Shown piece after piece: positions 59,562 to 60,524 of a stretch of DNA of 60,524 bases. The DNA is from Alphaproteobacteria bacterium (GTDB lineage: Bacteria; Pseudomonadota; Alphaproteobacteria; Micropepsales; Micropepsaceae). Below the pieces are notes generated by a model. The model had not been told where the DNA came from and did no database searches. It was given only the letters and a program-made list of their open reading frames with translations. Both the position numbers and the translations under genes were made by a program. The stretch is from assembly GCA_018971835.1 (NCBI GenBank), contig JAGWZW010000011.1, positions 1-60,524 on the forward strand, given 5' to 3'. Numbering within the stretch: position 1 is the stretch's first letter; every line of letters begins with the position of its first letter.

Positions 59562-60524
59562 TCATGCCGAATTTAACCGGCTCTCCCATTGATAGGCGGT
59601 GCGGACGATCTCATCGAGATCGTCGTGCTGCGGGGCCCAGCCCAGCGTCTGCTTGATCAGCCGCGAATCGGCCACCAGCCAGGGCGGATCGCCGGCGCGA
59701 CGCGGGGCTTCGCGCACAGGCAGCGGCCGGCCGATCACTCGCTCGACCGCAGCGATCACCTCGCGCACCGAGGTACCGTGGCCGTAGCCGCAGTTCATGG
59801 TGGTGGATGCCCCGCCTGCCCGCAGATAATCAAGTGCCAGCGCATGGGCCGTGACCAGGTCGCTGACATGAATGTAATCGCGCACGCCGGTTCCGTCGGC
59901 GGTGGGATAATCGGTGCCGAAGATGTCCAGCTGCGGCACCCGGCCCAGCGCCGCCTGCGAGGCCCGCTTGATGAGGTGCGTGGCCTTCGGGCTCACCTGG
60001 CCCGTGCGGCCTTTGGGGTCGGCGCCCGCCACGTTGAAATAGCGCAAGACCACATGGCGAAAATCATGGGCCCTGGAAGTGTCCTCCAGCATCCACTCGG
60101 TCATCAACTTGGAGCGGCCATAAGGGCTCAAGGGACCGGTAGGCAGGCTCTCGCTCAAGGGGTCAGGCGAGGCCCCGGCGTAGACTGTGGCCGTCGAGGA
60201 GAAGATGAAATTCTTCACGCCCGACTTCACCGCCGCCTCGATCAGGCTTCGCGCCACCACGGTATTGTTGGCGTAATAGGAAAGCGGCTGCGCCACCGAT
60301 TCCGGCACCACGATGGAGCCGGCGAAATGGATGATGGCGTCCACGCCGCGTTCTTGAATCAAGTTTGAAACGCGCTCGCGGTCCCCGGCATTGGCCTCGA
60401 CGAAAATGGCCTCCTCAGCCACGAGAGCCCGCGAACCAGTCGAAAGGTCGTCGATGACGACAACCTTCTCGCCACGCTCCAGAAGATTGAAGACCATATG
60501 GCTGCCGATATAGCCGGCGCCGCC
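59562..60524 (-). CDS. galE: UDP-glucose 4-epimerase, N-terminus beyond window
   Basis: The reverse frame runs from the stop at 59562 to the window edge, where it still reads GGAGYIGSHMVFNLLERG, the NAD-binding motif, so only about seven to ten N-terminal residues are missing. Further features: DDLSTGSRALV, IIHFAGSIVVPESV, SSTATVYGASP (as SSTATVYAG), catalytic LSPYGRSKLMTEW (YxxxK), RYFNVAGADPKG and GTDYPTADGTGVRDYIHV. It interconverts UDP-glucose and UDP-galactose for LPS or exopolysaccharide. Confidence 0.93.
   Translation of the reverse strand, partial: GGAGYIGSHMVFNLLERGEKVVVIDDLSTGSRALVAEEAIFVEANAGDRERVSNLIQERGVDAIIHFAGSIVVPESVAQPLSYYANNTVVARSLIEAAVKSGVKNFIFSSTATVYAGASPDPLSESLPTGPLSPYGRSKLMTEWMLEDTSRAHDFRHVVLRYFNVAGADPKGRTGQVSPKATHLIKRASQAALGRVPQLDIFGTDYPTADGTGVRDYIHVSDLVTAHALALDYLRAGGASTTMNCGYGHGTSVREVIAAVERVIGRPLPVREAPRRAGDPPWLVADSRLIKQTLGWAPQHDDLDEIVRTAYQWESRLNSA

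Noticed and set aside
1..60524. CRISPR arrays, tRNA or rRNA genes, insertion sequences, attachment sites
   Set aside because: No regularly spaced repeats, cloverleaf-like segments, transposase features or flanking direct repeats were found on reading through.

Overview
The window is high-GC bacterial chromosome, most probably from an alphaproteobacterium. The best evidence is the block kdsD-lptC-lptA-lptB-rpoN-hpf-ptsN, the Hsp20-DUF1150 pair, a fused PabBC, and the many TonB-dependent receptors with esterases. A Rhizomicrobium/Micropepsaceae-like or caulobacter-like soil heterotroph would fit, but this is a guess. I see no tRNA, rRNA, CRISPR array or insertion sequence.

Layout. 1-7.4 kb: an edge-truncated CheB/CheR fusion whose CheB part has lost catalytic residues, a Crp/Fnr regulator, a metallophosphoesterase convergent with a CDP-archaeol-synthase-like membrane protein, a nitroreductase with an apparent frameshift at its start, a GYD protein, and a decayed NirB-like fragment. 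7.4-22.6 kb: an accessory catabolic island with a lipoprotein carboxylesterase and GH3 beta-glucosidase, two MFS transporters, a FAD oxidoreductase, a TauD-type dioxygenase, a TonB-dependent receptor, an IclR regulator and a CocE/NonD hydrolase. Two near-identical palindromes resembling IclR operators lie upstream of the dioxygenase and the receptor, so these genes probably form one regulon. 22.9-26.9 kb: LytS/LytTR two-component pair, a secreted amidohydrolase and a CPBP membrane protease. 27-32.2 kb: a second uptake module (receptor, cytoplasmic esterase, divergent AraC regulator). 32.2-34.5 kb: MarR and a CLC chloride transporter share a perfect palindrome. 34.5-37.8 kb: ROK sugar kinase and FeoAB with a candidate Fur box. 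38-40.6 kb: GMC oxidoreductase with a small Tat-signal partner, and a PAS protein with a second Fur-like site.

40.6-50.9 kb is mostly core: PabBC, heat-shock Hsp20-DUF1150 with a sigma-32-type promoter and a strong terminator, PtsN, a short HPF, RpoN, LptB/A/C, KdsD, an RNase D-like exonuclease and a Glu/Leu/Phe/Val dehydrogenase. 51-60.5 kb: a one-module adenylation-carrier-thioesterase synthetase divergent from a PaaI-type thioesterase, PAP2 phosphatase, lipoprotein, UDP-glucuronate epimerase-like enzyme, ICMT-like methyltransferase, small proteins, an L-2-hydroxyglutarate-oxidase-type enzyme, and GalE running off the window.

The strongest candidates for something undescribed are the IclR-linked catabolic island with unknown substrate, the A-T-TE synthetase, and the CheB-dead CheBR sensor. 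All functions are inferred from sequence reading alone.
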